The translations under genes were made by a program, and so were the position numbers. Of a stretch of DNA of 64,000 nucleotides, positions 43,411-54,900 are shown one piece after another; positions within the stretch are counted from its first letter, which is position 1, and every line of letters starts with the position of its first letter. Where the stretch lies: NCBI GenBank assembly GCA_902621165.1, contig CACNKX010000002.1, forward strand, positions 153,107 through 217,106. Direction: 5' to 3'. The notes under the pieces are model-generated. The model was not told the DNA's origin. It did no database searches and was given only the letters and a program-made list of their open reading frames with translations. The DNA comes from an uncultured Alphaproteobacteria bacterium (GTDB taxonomy: Bacteria; Pseudomonadota; Alphaproteobacteria; HIMB59; GCA-002718135).

Positions 43411-43785
43411 ATGTTTGCTTTTATTACCATTGGTACAAATAATTTAAAAAAATCATCTGCATTTTATAATAAAATTTTAAAACCCCTAAAAATTAAAAAA
43501 GTTTTATCTCATAATCGATATTATGGTTATGCTAAAAAAGAAACTCCTAAAAAAATAGAATTATACTTAATTAGACCTCATAACAAAAAAAAAGCAACCA
43601 TAGGAAATGGCACAATGATTACTTTTAAAGCTAATTCTAAAAAAACTGTTAATGAATTTTATAAAATTGGAATTAGTCTTGGAGCAAAAGATGAAGGAAT
43701 GCCTGGGCCCAGACATGGTAAAGATTATTATGCATATTTAAGGGATTTAGATGGCAACAAGATTTGTATTTTTAAAAAAATTTGA
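43411..43785 (+). CDS. VOC-family (glyoxalase/dioxygenase fold) protein
   Basis: A 124-aa protein with two beta-alpha-beta-beta-beta units of the vicinal-oxygen-chelate fold: FAFITIGTNNLKKSSAFYNK at the N-terminus and YYAYLRDLDGNKICIFKK at the C-terminus. Possible metal ligands are few (a C-terminal Asp/Asn pair is visible, and the usual His near the start is replaced by Thr or Phe), so it may not be a typical glyoxalase. It starts 11 bases after the tRNA. Function unknown. Confidence 0.82.
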   Translation: MFAFITIGTNNLKKSSAFYNKILKPLKIKKVLSHNRYYGYAKKETPKKIELYLIRPHNKKKATIGNGTMITFKANSKKTVNEFYKIGISLGAKDEGMPGPRHGKDYYAYLRDLDGNKICIFKKI

Positions 43786-43787
43786 TC

Positions 43788-44546
43788 TTAAAAATTAAAT
43801 TGTTCATTCAAAATTTTATCTTCAATAGAGTGTTTACTATCGAACAATACAGTGCATTTATTTTCATCTGAAGATACAATATTAACTCTACTAATATCTC
43901 TAAACTCAACATTGTCTGCAGTTACGCTAGATGAGCGTTCATCATTATTTAACACTTCAAAATCAATTTTACTAATTTCAGATAACAGAGCACCTCTCCA
44001 TCTCCTTGGTCTAAAGGCACTGATTGGAGTTAATGCAAGTATATTTGAGTCTAAAGGTAGAATACTGCCATGTGCGGATAGATTATAAGCTGTACTTCCA
44101 GCTGATGTAGATAACAAAACGCCATCACATATCAATTCTTCCATTTTTACTTTCTCATTTATTTTGATTTTAATTTTTGATGCCAAATGAGTCTGTCTCA
44201 TAAGAGAAACTTCATTATATGCATATGCCTCAAAGATTTCATTATTAACACTTTGTGCAGTCATTTTTAATGGTTTAAAAGTAGATTTTTTAGCATTGGT
44301 AATCATGTCATTTAAATTTTCATTACTAAGATTATTCATTAAAAAGCCAATTGAACCAAAGTTTATTCCAAAAAATGGTTTGTTTAGTTTATTAAAATTA
44401 TGAAGTGATTTTAAAAGTAATCCATCTCCTCCAATTGGAATAATGTAATCGGCATCTTCCACAGAATTTTGTCCAAATAATTCTATTAGTTTTTTTTCTG
44501 TATTTTTTGCCTCAGGATTATTTGATGATAAAAAATGAAATTTCAT
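43788..44546 (-). CDS. nadK: NAD kinase
   Basis: A 252-aa ATP-NAD kinase with the GGDG motif (IPIGGDGLLLKSLHNF), NFGSIGFLMN and the NAD-binding STSAGSTAYNLSAHGSI. It makes NADP from NAD. Its start overlaps the moaA stop by 1 base. Confidence 0.94.
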   Translation of the reverse strand: MKFHFLSSNNPEAKNTEKKLIELFGQNSVEDADYIIPIGGDGLLLKSLHNFNKLNKPFFGINFGSIGFLMNNLSNENLNDMITNAKKSTFKPLKMTAQSVNNEIFEAYAYNEVSLMRQTHLASKIKIKINEKVKMEELICDGVLLSTSAGSTAYNLSAHGSILPLDSNILALTPISAFRPRRWRGALLSEISKIDFEVLNNDERSSSVTADNVEFRDISRVNIVSSDENKCTVLFDSKHSIEDKILNEQFNF

Positions 44547-45538
44547 TATCCACCTGTTACGTTCATATGTCTTTTCATATATTTATTAATTTTTTCTCCA
44601 ATCATAAAATCATGTTGTTTTGGTTTAATATTAAGAGCAAACTTAATTTTTTCTTTTATATAATCATCACTATAATCTTTTCTCATTATCTCTCTAAAAT
44701 CAACAAAGTCATTCTGACCAAGGCACATGAAAAGTTTACCAGTGCTCGATATTCTTACTCTATTGCAAGAGGCACAAAAATTATTTGTTAATGGACTTAT
44801 AAACCCAATTTTATTAGAAACTAAATCACTAGTATAAAATCTTGCTGGACCTCCAGTATTATAATCAATTTTAGAAAATTTATAAATTTTGTCTAGTTTT
44901 GAAAAAGTATCAGATAATGAGATAAACTGATATTCTCTTGATATATCTGTTTCTTCCATTGGCATTACTTCGATAAATGTAAGATCAATTTTTTTATTAC
45001 TCGTCCAATTTATTAATTCTTCAATTTCATTTTCATTAAAATCTTTAATTACTACAGTATTAATTTTAATTTTTATGTTGTTATCGAGTGCTTCATTAAT
45101 TCCATCAAAAACTTTTTCAATATTTCCAAATCTTGTTATTTTATTATATTTTTCAGGATTAATTGTATCTAGAGAAACATTAATTCTATTAATACCATTT
45201 AGCTTCAGTAGTTTGGCATATTTTTTTAATAATGTGCCATTTGTTGTCAGTGTTATTTCCTTTAGATTTGTTTTTTCTTTTTTGGTATTAAGTTTTTCAA
45301 TTAATTTTATAATATCATTTCTTACCAAAGGCTCACCCCCAGTTAATCTAATTTTTTCAACTCCGAGTTCTATAAAGTTGTCACATAATCTTTCAATTTC
45401 TTCTAAAGTGAGTATGTCTTTTCGTGGGAGAAATTGCATTTTTTCTTTCATACAATAAACACATCTCAGATCACATCTATCTGTAACAGATACTCTTAGA
45501 TAATTTACTTTCCTTAAATACTGATCAATTAGTTGCAT
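44546..45538 (-). CDS. moaA: GTP 3',8-cyclase (molybdenum cofactor)
   Basis: A 330-aa radical-SAM enzyme: N-terminal cluster CDLRCVYC (C-x3-C-x2-C), TGGEPLVR, and the C-terminal second cluster FCASCNRVRISSTGKLFMC. It ends in the essential Gly-Gly (NVTGG). It converts GTP to the precursor of cyclic pyranopterin. Other moa genes are not in the window. It overlaps the DUF3553 gene by 14 bases. Confidence 0.94.
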   Translation of the reverse strand: MQLIDQYLRKVNYLRVSVTDRCDLRCVYCMKEKMQFLPRKDILTLEEIERLCDNFIELGVEKIRLTGGEPLVRNDIIKLIEKLNTKKEKTNLKEITLTTNGTLLKKYAKLLKLNGINRINVSLDTINPEKYNKITRFGNIEKVFDGINEALDNNIKIKINTVVIKDFNENEIEELINWTSNKKIDLTFIEVMPMEETDISREYQFISLSDTFSKLDKIYKFSKIDYNTGGPARFYTSDLVSNKIGFISPLTNNFCASCNRVRISSTGKLFMCLGQNDFVDFREIMRKDYSDDYIKEKIKFALNIKPKQHDFMIGEKINKYMKRHMNVTGG

Positions 45539-45722
45539 TTATATTAATTATTTTTAATTCAACTTCTCTAGGGTTAATAGTTTTTTTTCCAACATTTTCA
45601 AAATTAATTGTAACGATATTATTAATACATGATTGTACTTGACCAATTCCCCATTCTTTTTCTTTGCTGACATTTACAACAAAAGTACCTGGTGTAAGAT
45701 CACCTATATAAAAATCTGACAT
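45525..45722 (-). CDS. DUF3553-family small protein
   Basis: A 65-aa protein, all beta by appearance: LTPGTFVVNVSKEKEWGIGQVQS, then VTINFENVGKKTINPREVEL. This matches the DUF3553 family, a small SH3/CarD-like barrel found in alphaproteobacteria, often alone or near helicase domains. It lies between dksA (9-base gap) and moaA (14-base overlap). Function unknown; a nucleic-acid-related role is only a guess from the fold. Confidence 0.8.
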   Translation of the reverse strand: MSDFYIGDLTPGTFVVNVSKEKEWGIGQVQSCINNIVTINFENVGKKTINPREVELKIININATN

Positions 45723-45731
45723 TTAAAAAAA

Positions 45732-46139
45732 TTAACTAATTCTTTTTTCTGCTTTTTCATGCATTTCTTGAGCTTCTAAACTCAATGTTGCAACTGGTCT
45801 TGCTTCTAATCTTTTGATACTAATTGGATCACCTGTTTCATCACAATAACCATAAGATCCATCTTCAATTCTTTGTAGGGCGGCATCTATTTTATTGATC
45901 AGTTTTCTTTCTCTGTCTCTTGTTCTGAGTTCGAAGGATCTATCTATTTCTTCAGATGCTCTATCAGTTATATCGGGCTTTGCTTCATTTTCATTCTGAA
46001 GATTATTTAAAGTCTGAGATGATTCCTTAAGTAAATCATTTTTCCAACTCACTAATTTTTGCCTAAAATATTCTTTCATTTTGGCATTCATGAATTTTTC
46101 TTTTTGAGTTGGTTTATAATTTTTAGGTAATTTAGTCAT
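45732..46139 (-). CDS. dksA: DksA-family RNA polymerase-binding transcription factor, cysteine-poor
   Basis: About 135 aa from the ATG at 46139 (MTKLPKNYKPTQKEKFMN), chosen because alphaproteobacterial DksA proteins begin this way. A coiled-coil tip follows (ITDRASEEIDRSFELRTRDRE), then the zinc-finger region YGYCDETGDPISIKRLEARP and ATLSLEAQE. Only one of the four zinc cysteines remains, so the fold probably does not bind zinc. It acts in the secondary channel of RNA polymerase with ppGpp. It is divergent from recA. Confidence 0.92.
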   Translation of the reverse strand: MTKLPKNYKPTQKEKFMNAKMKEYFRQKLVSWKNDLLKESSQTLNNLQNENEAKPDITDRASEEIDRSFELRTRDRERKLINKIDAALQRIEDGSYGYCDETGDPISIKRLEARPVATLSLEAQEMHEKAEKRIS

Positions 46140-46253
46140 AATTTTAAAAAGTTGCTGATTTATCAAATGATTTTATTTATTCAAGCAATATTGAAATTTT
46201 ATTAATTATAAAAAATTCATATTTTTCAATATTTTAATCAAATTTTCGTAAAA

Positions 46254-46268
46254 GAACAAAAATAGAAC
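46254..46268. promoter_or_regulatory. Predicted LexA (SOS) box before recA
   Basis: GAAC AAAAATA GAAC is a direct repeat with exactly 7 bases between copies, the known alphaproteobacterial LexA operator (GTTC-N7-GTTC on the other strand). A third GAAC sits at 46280-46283. The box lies about 86 bases before the recA ATG. Confidence 0.75.
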
Positions 46269-46353
46269 TTTTAAAAATAGAACAAAACGTGTACAAGTAA
46301 ACATGATTTGCAAGAATCTTAATAAAAACATAGGAAATTAATGGAGAAATTAA

Positions 46354-47466
46354 ATGTCTCAAGCTAAATTAAAAGTAGTAAATAACGAAAATTCAATGGA
46401 TAAAGAAAACAGAAGTAAATCTCTAGAAGCCGCTGTAAGCCTAATAGAGAAAAATTATGGAAAAGGCTCAATAATGAAATTGGGCTCTAAAACAAACGTA
46501 GATATTGAAGCAATATCTACCGGTTCATTAGGGCTTGATATAGCTCTTGGTATTGGAGGAGTTCCAAAGGGGAGAATTATTGAAATTTATGGACCTGAAA
46601 GTTCTGGTAAAACTACTTTAGCTACTCATATTGTTGCAGAGTCACAAAAACAAGGTGGCAATTGCGCATTTATAGATGCAGAGCATGCTCTAGATCCAGC
46701 ATATGCTAAGAAATTAGGTGTAAATTTAGAAGAATTATTAATTTCCCAGCCTGATACAGGAGAGCAGGGTTTAGAAATTGCTGATTCTTTAATTAAATCT
46801 GGAGGTATTGATGTGCTAATTATTGATTCAGTTGCAGCACTTGTACCAAGAGCTGAATTAGAAGGCGATATGGGAGATTCTTTACCTGGTTTGCAAGCTA
46901 GATTGATGAGCCAGGCTTTAAGAAAACTTACAAGTTCAATTGCTCAATCAAACACTCTAGTTGTATTCATAAATCAACTTAGAATGAAAATTGGCGTTAT
47001 GTTTGGTAGCCCTGAAACAACTACAGGGGGTAATGCTTTAAAATTTTATTCTTCTGTAAGAATGGATATTAGAAGAATTGGTGCAATTAAAGATAAAGAT
47101 GAAATCATTGGAAATCAAACTAGAGTAAAGATAGTTAAAAATAAAGTTGCGCCCCCATTCAAAGTTGTTGAATTTGATATAATGTACGGAGAGGGGATAT
47201 CTAAATTAGGCGAATTAGTTGATTTAGGTGTTAAAGCAGAAATTATTGATAAATCAGGATCATGGTTTGCATACAAAAATACTAAAATAGGACAAGGTAG
47301 AGAAAATGTTAAAAACTTTCTTAACGACAATCCAACTATAGCTAAAGAAATTGAAAATCAAATTCTACAAAATGCTGGAATAGTTGAAAAAGCTATGATG
47401 GAAGGAAAAGTAGAGAATAAAGAAAAAGAAAAAGAAGCTAAAGAAGCTGAAGAAATAAAAGAATAG
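46354..47466 (+). CDS. recA: Recombinase A
   Basis: A 370-aa RecA with Walker [10 protein letters not shown], Walker [11 protein letters not shown], the L1/L2 loops ([34 protein letters not shown]) and an acidic/lysine-rich C-terminal tail. It mediates strand exchange and LexA self-cleavage. A GGAG sequence (46343-46346) serves as its ribosome site. A predicted LexA box lies upstream and a strong terminator follows. Confidence 0.98.
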   Translation: MSQAKLKVVNNENSMDKENRSKSLEAAVSLIEKNYGKGSIMKLGSKTNVDIEAISTGSLGLDIALGIGGVPKGRIIEIYGPESSGKTTLATHIVAESQKQGGNCAFIDAEHALDPAYAKKLGVNLEELLISQPDTGEQGLEIADSLIKSGGIDVLIIDSVAALVPRAELEGDMGDSLPGLQARLMSQALRKLTSSIAQSNTLVVFINQLRMKIGVMFGSPETTTGGNALKFYSSVRMDIRRIGAIKDKDEIIGNQTRVKIVKNKVAPPFKVVEFDIMYGEGISKLGELVDLGVKAEIIDKSGSWFAYKNTKIGQGRENVKNFLNDNPTIAKEIENQILQNAGIVEKAMMEGKVENKEKEKEAKEAEEIKE

Positions 47467-47485
47467 TAAATATTATTTTTGTTTG

Positions 47486-47513
47486 GCGTCTATTTCAAAA
47501 TAGGCGCTTTTTT
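47486..47513 (+). terminator. Rho-independent terminator after recA
   Basis: A 10-bp stem GCGTCTATTT / AAATAGGCGC with one G-U pair and a tight loop, followed by TTTTTT (47508-47513). It starts 20 bases after the recA stop. Confidence 0.88.
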
Positions 47514-47514
47514 A

Positions 47515-47543
47515 TTTAGACAATAGAGTTTTCAAGTTATAAT
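47515..47543 (+). promoter_or_regulatory. Probable alaS promoter with very short leader
   Basis: A perfect TATAAT (47538-47543) lies 17 bases after a weak -35 TTTAGA (47515-47520). The ATG of alaS at 47552 is only 8 bases beyond the -10 box, so transcription should begin at or next to the start codon. No Shine-Dalgarno is present. Confidence 0.6.
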
Positions 47544-47551
47544 ACCTTTTC

Positions 47552-50224
47552 ATGAATTCAAATCAGATTAGGTCAACATTTCTCAATTATTTTAAAAAAA
47601 ATGGACATGAGGTTGTTCATTCTAGCTCTTTAGTGCCAGATAATGATCCTACTCTAATGTTTGCTAACTCTGGAATGGTACAATTTAAAAATATTTTTAC
47701 AGGTAAAGAAATAAGAGAATATAATAGAGCAACTACTGCTCAGAAATGTGTAAGAGCAGGCGGAAAGCACAATGATTTAGAAAATGTAGGATACACCACA
47801 AGACACCATACTTTTTTTGAAATGTTAGGAAATTTCTCTTTTGGAGATTATTTTAAAGAGTTGGCCATAGAACTAGCATGGAATCTAATTACTAAAGAAT
47901 ACGCAATAAATAAAGATAGACTATTAGTAACTGTTTATTCTGATGATCAGGAAGCTTTTGATTTATGGAAAAAAATAGCTGGATTGTCTGAAAATAAAAT
48001 TATTAAAATAAGTACTTCAGATAATTTTTGGTCAATGGGTGAAACTGGTCCTTGCGGTCCATGTTCTGAAATATTTTATGATCACGGTGATAAATACGAA
48101 GGAGGCCCTCCAGGTTCTCCAAACGAAGATGGTGATAGATTTATAGAAATATGGAATTTAGTATTTATGCAATATGAGCAAATATCTCAATCTGAGAGAA
48201 TAAATCTACCAAAACCTTCCATTGATACTGGAATGGGATTAGAGAGAATGACAGCTCTTCTAGATGGTTCTAATGATAATTATTCAACAGATTTATTTCA
48301 ACCTATTATAAATGAATCAACAAAACTATGTGGTGATGAAAGTTCAATAACAAATCCTAGTCACAGAGTAATTGCAGATCACTTAAAATCCTCCTCTTTT
48401 TTAATTGCCGATGGAGTAATGCCTTCAAATGAAGGTAGAGGATACGTCTTACGAAGAATAATGAGAAGGGGAATGCGACACGCTCATTCTTTAGGTAATA
48501 AAGAGCCTGTATTTCATAAGCTATTTCCTATTTTTTTAGATGGAATTAAAAATTCATATCCTGAATTAGATAGAGCAAAAGATCTGATCACTAATACATT
48601 AATGAATGAAGAAACTAAATTCAAGGAAACTGTTGAAAAAGGAATTAAAATTTTAGATGAGGAAATTTCTAACTCAACAAATATATTTAATGGAGAAGTA
48701 GCATTTAAATTATACGACACCTATGGATTCCCCTTAGATTTAACACAAGATTATTTGAAAAGTAAAAATATTGAAGTCGATATAAAAACATTTGAACAAA
48801 AAATGTTAGATCAAAAGGAAAGAGCAAGACAAAGTTGGAAAGGTACAGGAGATATCGAGGATGAAGGCATTTGGTTTGAAATAACTTCTAAAATAGATCC
48901 AACAGAATTTTTAGGATATTCTGATATGGAAGCTGATTGTAAAATAATTTCAATCATATCAGAAAGTAAGTCAGTAGATAAAATTAAAAAAGATCAAGAA
49001 GCAATTATAATATTAAATCAAACACCTTTTTATGGAGAAAGTGGTGGTCAGGTGGGAGATCATGGTTTTTTTGAAAATGATAGCTTTAAGTTTGAAGTTA
49101 TGAATACTACAAAAATATTTGGAAACTATTTTCTTCACAAAGGTAAAGTAATTAGTGGTGAATGCGAAATTGAAGATATTATTAAAGCAAGAATTAATAC
49201 ATTGAATAGAGATTTTATTAAATATAATCATTCTTCAACTCATTTATTACATGCTGCTCTTAGAAAAACATTGGGCAAGCATGTCACGCAGAAAGGCTCA
49301 CTTGTAAATTCAGAAAAACTCAGATTTGATTTTAGTCACAATAATCCAATTGAAAAAGATCAACTCATGAATATTGAAGAAATTGTAAATGATCAAATTC
49401 AAAAAAATGGAATTGTTGAAATTAAAATTGTGGATCAAAAAAAAGCTATTGAAGAAGGTGCGATGGCATTGTTTGGAGAAAAATATAGCGATGAAGTAAG
49501 AGTAGTAACAATGGGTCAAGAAAATGAATCATTCTTTTCAAAAGAATTATGCGGAGGAACTCATGTGGTTAAATTAGGGGAAATAAGTAAATTTAAAATA
49601 ACTAATCAATCTAGTGTTGCGTCTGGAATAAGAAGAATAGAGGCTGTATCTAATGTTGCAGTGGATAAATATATTAAAGAAATAGAAAGAAATTTATTAG
49701 AAAAAAATAAAAACCAAGATAATCAAATTGAAGATTTAAAGAATAAAATTAAAATGATTAATGCTGATTATAATTTTAAAAATCAATCTGAAGACAAAGG
49801 TTTGTTAATTAAAGAATTAATTCAGATACACGAAAAATTAAAACAAAATATGTCTATATCAAAAAATATTGATAATATTGTTGTAAAAAAAATCAAAGAA
49901 TTAAATTTCATATACTTGATTGCTGAAGACTACCCTAATAAATCTTTGAAAACATTTATTGATGACCAAAAAAAACAATATAACAAAAATAGTGTTTCGT
50001 TAATAATTTCAAATAATAATAACAAACTATCTATAGTGCTAGGAGTGACTGAAGATATTACAGACCTTTTTGATGCTTCAAAAGAAATAAGAGAAATTTC
50101 GATTATTCTAGGTGGCAAGGGTGGGGGTGGTAGAAAAGATCTTGCTCAAGGAGGAGGATCAGATGTTAGTCAAATTAATGAAAGTATAAAATACGTAGAG
50201 GATAAATTAAACTCTATTAGTTAA
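47552..50224 (+). CDS. alaS: Alanine-tRNA ligase
   Basis: An 890-aa class II synthetase in full-length form. The catalytic domain has [33 protein letters not shown] and [14 protein letters not shown]; the editing domain has [13 protein letters not shown] with HxxxH and the CGGTH zinc motif (KELCGGTHV). The C-terminal oligomerisation/C-Ala domain ends in [16 protein letters not shown]. It charges tRNA-Ala and clears Ser/Gly mischarging. The 3' end overlaps convergent icd by 8 bases. Confidence 0.98.
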   Translation: MNSNQIRSTFLNYFKKNGHEVVHSSSLVPDNDPTLMFANSGMVQFKNIFTGKEIREYNRATTAQKCVRAGGKHNDLENVGYTTRHHTFFEMLGNFSFGDYFKELAIELAWNLITKEYAINKDRLLVTVYSDDQEAFDLWKKIAGLSENKIIKISTSDNFWSMGETGPCGPCSEIFYDHGDKYEGGPPGSPNEDGDRFIEIWNLVFMQYEQISQSERINLPKPSIDTGMGLERMTALLDGSNDNYSTDLFQPIINESTKLCGDESSITNPSHRVIADHLKSSSFLIADGVMPSNEGRGYVLRRIMRRGMRHAHSLGNKEPVFHKLFPIFLDGIKNSYPELDRAKDLITNTLMNEETKFKETVEKGIKILDEEISNSTNIFNGEVAFKLYDTYGFPLDLTQDYLKSKNIEVDIKTFEQKMLDQKERARQSWKGTGDIEDEGIWFEITSKIDPTEFLGYSDMEADCKIISIISESKSVDKIKKDQEAIIILNQTPFYGESGGQVGDHGFFENDSFKFEVMNTTKIFGNYFLHKGKVISGECEIEDIIKARINTLNRDFIKYNHSSTHLLHAALRKTLGKHVTQKGSLVNSEKLRFDFSHNNPIEKDQLMNIEEIVNDQIQKNGIVEIKIVDQKKAIEEGAMALFGEKYSDEVRVVTMGQENESFFSKELCGGTHVVKLGEISKFKITNQSSVASGIRRIEAVSNVAVDKYIKEIERNLLEKNKNQDNQIEDLKNKIKMINADYNFKNQSEDKGLLIKELIQIHEKLKQNMSISKNIDNIVVKKIKELNFIYLIAEDYPNKSLKTFIDDQKKQYNKNSVSLIISNNNNKLSIVLGVTEDITDLFDASKEIREISIILGGKGGGGRKDLAQGGGSDVSQINESIKYVEDKLNSIS

Positions 50225-51425
50225 TTTGAAAATTGTTTTTTATTGCGCTTAAAAAATCTTGAGTGTTTAACCATTTCTGATCTTTGTTAATTAATATTGC
50301 TAGATCTTTTGTCATTTCACCACTTTCTACAGTTTTGATACACGTTTCTTCTAATGTTTTAGCAAAATTTATTAATTCATTATTACCATCAAATTCTCCT
50401 CTAAAACTTAAACCTCTTGTCCAAGCAAAGATTGATGCAATAGGATTAGTTGAAGTTTCTATACCTTTCTGATGATTTCTATAATGTCTTGTAACAGTTC
50501 CATGTGCTGCTTCAGCTTCTACTGTTTTACCATCTGGGGTCATTAACACACTTGTCATTAAACCTAGTGATCCAAATCCTTGAGCAACAGAATCTGATTG
50601 AACATCTCCATCATAATTTTTACAAGCCCAAATAAAATTACCTTCCCATTTTAAAGCTGAGGCCACCATATCATCGATTAATCTATGCTCATAAACTATG
50701 TCTTTTTCTTTAAACTTATTTTTAAATTCTGTATCAAATACATCCTGAAATAAATCTTTAAATCTTCCATCGTAGACTTTTAAAATAGTATTTTTAGTAG
50801 AAAGGTAAACTGGCCAACCAAGGTTAAGTCCATAATTAAAACAAGCTCTAGCAAAGTCTTTAATTGAATTATCTAAATTATACATTGATAGGGCCACACC
50901 AGGTTTTTCAAATTCATATACATCTTTTGTAAATCCTTCAGATCCATCTTTAGGTTCAAAAACCATTTTAAGAGTTCCTGGTTTATTAATTAATGTGTCA
51001 GTCGCTCTATATTGATCACCAAAGGCATGTCTAGCAACTACAATTGGATGATTCCAGTTTGTAATTATTCTTGGAACATTTTTGCATATAATTGGCTGTC
51101 TAAATATTGTTCCTCCCAGTATATTTCTTATTGTTCCATTGGGAGAACGCCACATTTGTTTTAATTTGAATTCCTCTACTCGATTTTCATCAGGAGTAAT
51201 TGTTGCACATTTTATTCCTACACCATATTTTTTTACCGCCTCGGCAGCATCTATTGTGATTTGATCATTTGTCTCATCTCTTTTAATCACTCCAAGATCA
51301 AAATATTTGATATCTATATCAATATAGGGCAAAATTAATTGTTCTTTGATGTACTCCCAGATGATTCTGGTCATTTCATCTCCATCCATTTCAACTACAG
51401 GGTTTTTAACTTTTATTTTTGCCAT
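50217..51425 (-). CDS. icd: Isocitrate dehydrogenase, NADP-dependent
   Basis: A 402-aa enzyme of the eukaryotic-like, dimeric NADP-IDH subfamily common in alphaproteobacteria: [37 protein letters not shown], the Asp-rich metal site [20 protein letters not shown] and [14 protein letters not shown]. It produces 2-oxoglutarate and NADPH. Its start overlaps the end of the LOG-family gene by 13 bases. Confidence 0.97.
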   Translation of the reverse strand: MAKIKVKNPVVEMDGDEMTRIIWEYIKEQLILPYIDIDIKYFDLGVIKRDETNDQITIDAAEAVKKYGVGIKCATITPDENRVEEFKLKQMWRSPNGTIRNILGGTIFRQPIICKNVPRIITNWNHPIVVARHAFGDQYRATDTLINKPGTLKMVFEPKDGSEGFTKDVYEFEKPGVALSMYNLDNSIKDFARACFNYGLNLGWPVYLSTKNTILKVYDGRFKDLFQDVFDTEFKNKFKEKDIVYEHRLIDDMVASALKWEGNFIWACKNYDGDVQSDSVAQGFGSLGLMTSVLMTPDGKTVEAEAAHGTVTRHYRNHQKGIETSTNPIASIFAWTRGLSFRGEFDGNNELINFAKTLEETCIKTVESGEMTKDLAILINKDQKWLNTQDFLSAIKNNFQIN

Positions 51426-51964
51426 TTAATTAATATATTTTTTAATTGATCAACCGTATCTATAATGTGAAAACTATTTTGTAAATTTTTATTTGAAAAA
51501 TTTTCATCTTCAAAAAATTTAAATTGCTGAAATAGATTATTCCAGAAATTATTTTTATTAAAAAATATTATTGGCTTATTATGAATCCCCATTACTTTCC
51601 AAGATACAACTTCTACTATTTCTTCTAAAGTACCTGTTCCTCCTGGTAATGCTAGATACGCATCACCTAACTCAAATAGTAACTTTTTTCTTTCAGACAT
51701 ATTATCCACTATTTTTAATTCATCTATATTTTCAAAAATTATTTCTCTCTCAGATAAAAAATTTGGAATAACTCCCGTAACTATATTTTTATATTTTTTT
51801 GCTGTCTTAGCAACCACACCCATAATACCAACTTTTGCCCCACCGTAGACAATATTTATTTTAAATGATGATATTAATTTGCTAATTTCTTCTGCATCTT
51901 GATAATATTTATTACTTAATTTATCTGAAGATGAGCAATAGACAGTAATAGATTTAATAGTCAT
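51413..51964 (-). CDS. LOG-family protein (nucleotide 5'-monophosphate phosphoribohydrolase)
   Basis: A 183-aa Rossmann-like protein with the LOG signature [21 protein letters not shown], and [14 protein letters not shown] and YCSSSDKLS near the N-terminus. Relatives hydrolyse nucleoside monophosphates, including cytokinin nucleotides, to the base and ribose 5-phosphate. In bacteria the role is probably nucleotide salvage or clean-up. It overlaps icd by 13 bases. Confidence 0.9.
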   Translation of the reverse strand: MTIKSITVYCSSSDKLSNKYYQDAEEISKLISSFKINIVYGGAKVGIMGVVAKTAKKYKNIVTGVIPNFLSEREIIFENIDELKIVDNMSERKKLLFELGDAYLALPGGTGTLEEIVEVVSWKVMGIHNKPIIFFNKNNFWNNLFQQFKFFEDENFSNKNLQNSFHIIDTVDQLKNILIKWQK

Positions 51965-51989
51965 AAATTTAATGTTTATTAGAAAAAAT

Positions 51990-54900
51990 TTAACTAGAAA
52001 TTTTATTCTTATACCAATTCTTAATGTTTTCTCTAAACATTAATGCTGATGGTGTTACAACTAATGTGAGAAATGTCGCAAAAAGTAGTCCAAATACTAT
52101 AGCTGTTGATAATTGAACCCACCACTGGGTATCTGGCGAACCTCTGGTTATTTCTCTAGATATGAAGTCAACATTTGTCATTGTAACCATTGGTAATAAT
52201 CCTAGTACTGTTGTAGTTGTTGTAAGTAAAACTGGTCTCAGTCTCTGCGCCCCTGTTTTGATAATGGCTTCTCTAATACTAGATGTTTTAGTCTTTAAAA
52301 AATCAAATGTATCAATCAATATAATATTATTATTTACAACTATTCCAGCAAGAGCAATTACTCCAACTCCTGACATAACAATACCAAATGGCTGTGCTGT
52401 TACCATTAGACCTATAAAAACACCAGCTGTGGACATTACTACTGCAAAAAGAATTAAGAATGCACTATAAAAGCTATTAAATTGCAAAAGAAGTATCATT
52501 AACATTAAAAATAAAGCTACGCCAAAAGCTCCTGTTAAAAATTCTTGAGCTTCTTTTTGGTCTTCATTTTCTCCAATAAGTTCTGCTCTTACTTTGCTAT
52601 CTAATTCATAGCGAGGTAAATCTAATGTTCTTCCTCTCCAAGACGGAGAAGTATCTGAAATTCCTAAAACGTATTCAAGTTCTTTTACTTTTCCATCAGG
52701 ATAAGTTCCAGGCTCTACATCTGCTTGAATATTTATAGCATTTTTTGAGTCTACTCTTATTATATTTCCTGTTCTGCTATTTGGAACAATTTCTACAAAA
52801 TTGGATATTGGAACTAAACCATTTGAAGTAGTTACTCTTAAGTTATCAATTCTATCCAATGTTCTTCCTTCGTTTGGATAACGAAGATAAAGTGGTATAC
52901 TTTCATTACTATCATCAGGTCTATATTCACCAAGTTTAAGACCGTTTGTTGCAAGTTTAATTACATTACCAATTGATGTAATGTTAGCTCCAAACTTAGA
53001 AGCTTGTTTTCTATCTACATTAATTTCCCATTCTATCCCAGGTGCTGGTAAATTATCTTCTACATTCATTAACTTTGGATAACTATCCATGAATTTTTTA
53101 AGCTTAATTCCTTCAGCTATTAAAAGTTGCTTATTATCACTGGTTAATTTAATGTTAATTGGTTTACCTTCACCAGGACCACCTTGTTGTTCTCTTGACT
53201 CTACTTTAATTCCATTGATGCTTTTTGTGGCTTCCAAAATTTCTGCAAGAATTACTTTTGATTTTCTTCTTTTATCCCAATCTGTATATTCCAAACTTAT
53301 TGATCCAATAAAGTCTTCTGATGCCTCTGATTGTTCACTTACATTTCCACTTAAAGAATAAATATTTTTAAATTCTTGTCTTTCCGATTGAAGCTTTAAA
53401 ATAATATTCTCAACTCTTGATACATAATCTTTTTTTTCTTCAACTGAGAGATTACCTCTTGCAAAGACTACGATTTTTGCAAGATCTGGCTCAACATCTG
53501 GGAAAAATTCTACACCTTCTCCAACTTTAGTATAGGTGTAGTTTACAGCAACTAATATTACTAAAGCACTAATCATCACCTTTAAAGGATGAAATAATAA
53601 GAAGTTTAATACTTTTGCATAAAATCCAACAAAACCAGTTACGTTTAAAACAGGTTCATTTGATTCTGAAGATAAGATTTTTGCATTTTTAGAAACTAAT
53701 TTATCTGTAGAATTTACATTTTCTGAAATTTTATAAACTCTTGGTATAATTCTTATAAATACAAATATAAATAAAGCGAAGCTCAGTAAATATTTTCCAA
53801 TTGTTATAAATAAACTAAATCTTTCAAGATTTAATAATCCAAATCCATAAGATATTAGATTGTAAAAAATTAATGATATTAGTAATGGTACAATAAATTG
53901 GAGAAGTATTCTTGAAACAGTATTTAAAATAGATCCTAAAACTGGTACAAACAGTAGTGCCATAAATAAAGAAGAAATAAGAACACATATAAGTGTTATT
54001 GGTAAATATTTCATAAATTCACCAGCTATACCAGGCCAGAATATTAAAGGTAGAAAGGCTGCCAGGGTTGTTGCAGTCGATGATATAATTGGTAGTGACA
54101 TTTTTTTTGATGCATTTGCGAAAGCATCTTTTACACCAAGTCCTTCTTTCATTTTTCTATCTGCATATTCAACAACAACAATTGCTCCATCGACTAATAG
54201 TCCTACAGATAAAATTAGAGCAAATAATACAACTATATTAATAGTAAAACCCATTACAGAAAGAGCTAATAAACCTGATAAAAACGATCCTGGAATAGAT
54301 ACACCAACTAATAAACCAGACCTAACTCCTAATGCTCCTAAAATAATAATTAAAACAAGGATTATAGCTGCTATGACATTGTTTTGCAGACTATTTAACA
54401 TCGTTTTAATTCCTTTTGATTGATCATTACCAAAAGAAATTTCAACATTTTCAGGAAAACTTTTAGCAGTAATTGCTGTTATTCTTTTTACTTCTTCAAT
54501 AGTATTAATAATATTTTCACCAATTCTTTTAGAAACATCAATAGTTATTGAATTAGATCCATTTACATTTGCATAAGATTGCCTGTCTTCAAATGTTCTT
54601 TTAACTTCAGCAATATCCCTGAAAGTAATAACTGAATCTCCGTTAGTTTTAACTGGAGTATTTAATACATCTTCAATAGTTTCGTATAAACCTGGTACTT
54701 TAATATCAAAACTTCCGTCACCAGTGTCTTGACCACCAGCAGATACCATTTTATTATTTTCTCTTACAATATTAATAAGACTCTCAAGATTGATACCATA
54801 GCTATCAACTGCAGTTGGATTAATTAGTATGTCAACTTGTTCATTTCTTTTACCGCCTATTTTTGCTTCTAAAACACTAGGAATTGTTTCTATATCATCT

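Noticed and set aside
45075..45458. 127-residue hydrophobic-looking frame antisense to moaA
   Set aside because: It is fully contained in moaA, and its Leu/Ser-rich make-up is what the antisense of AT-rich coding sequence produces.
46269..46283. Second LexA box formed by the third GAAC
   Set aside because: Spacing to the preceding GAAC is 11, not 7, so it does not fit the operator rule.
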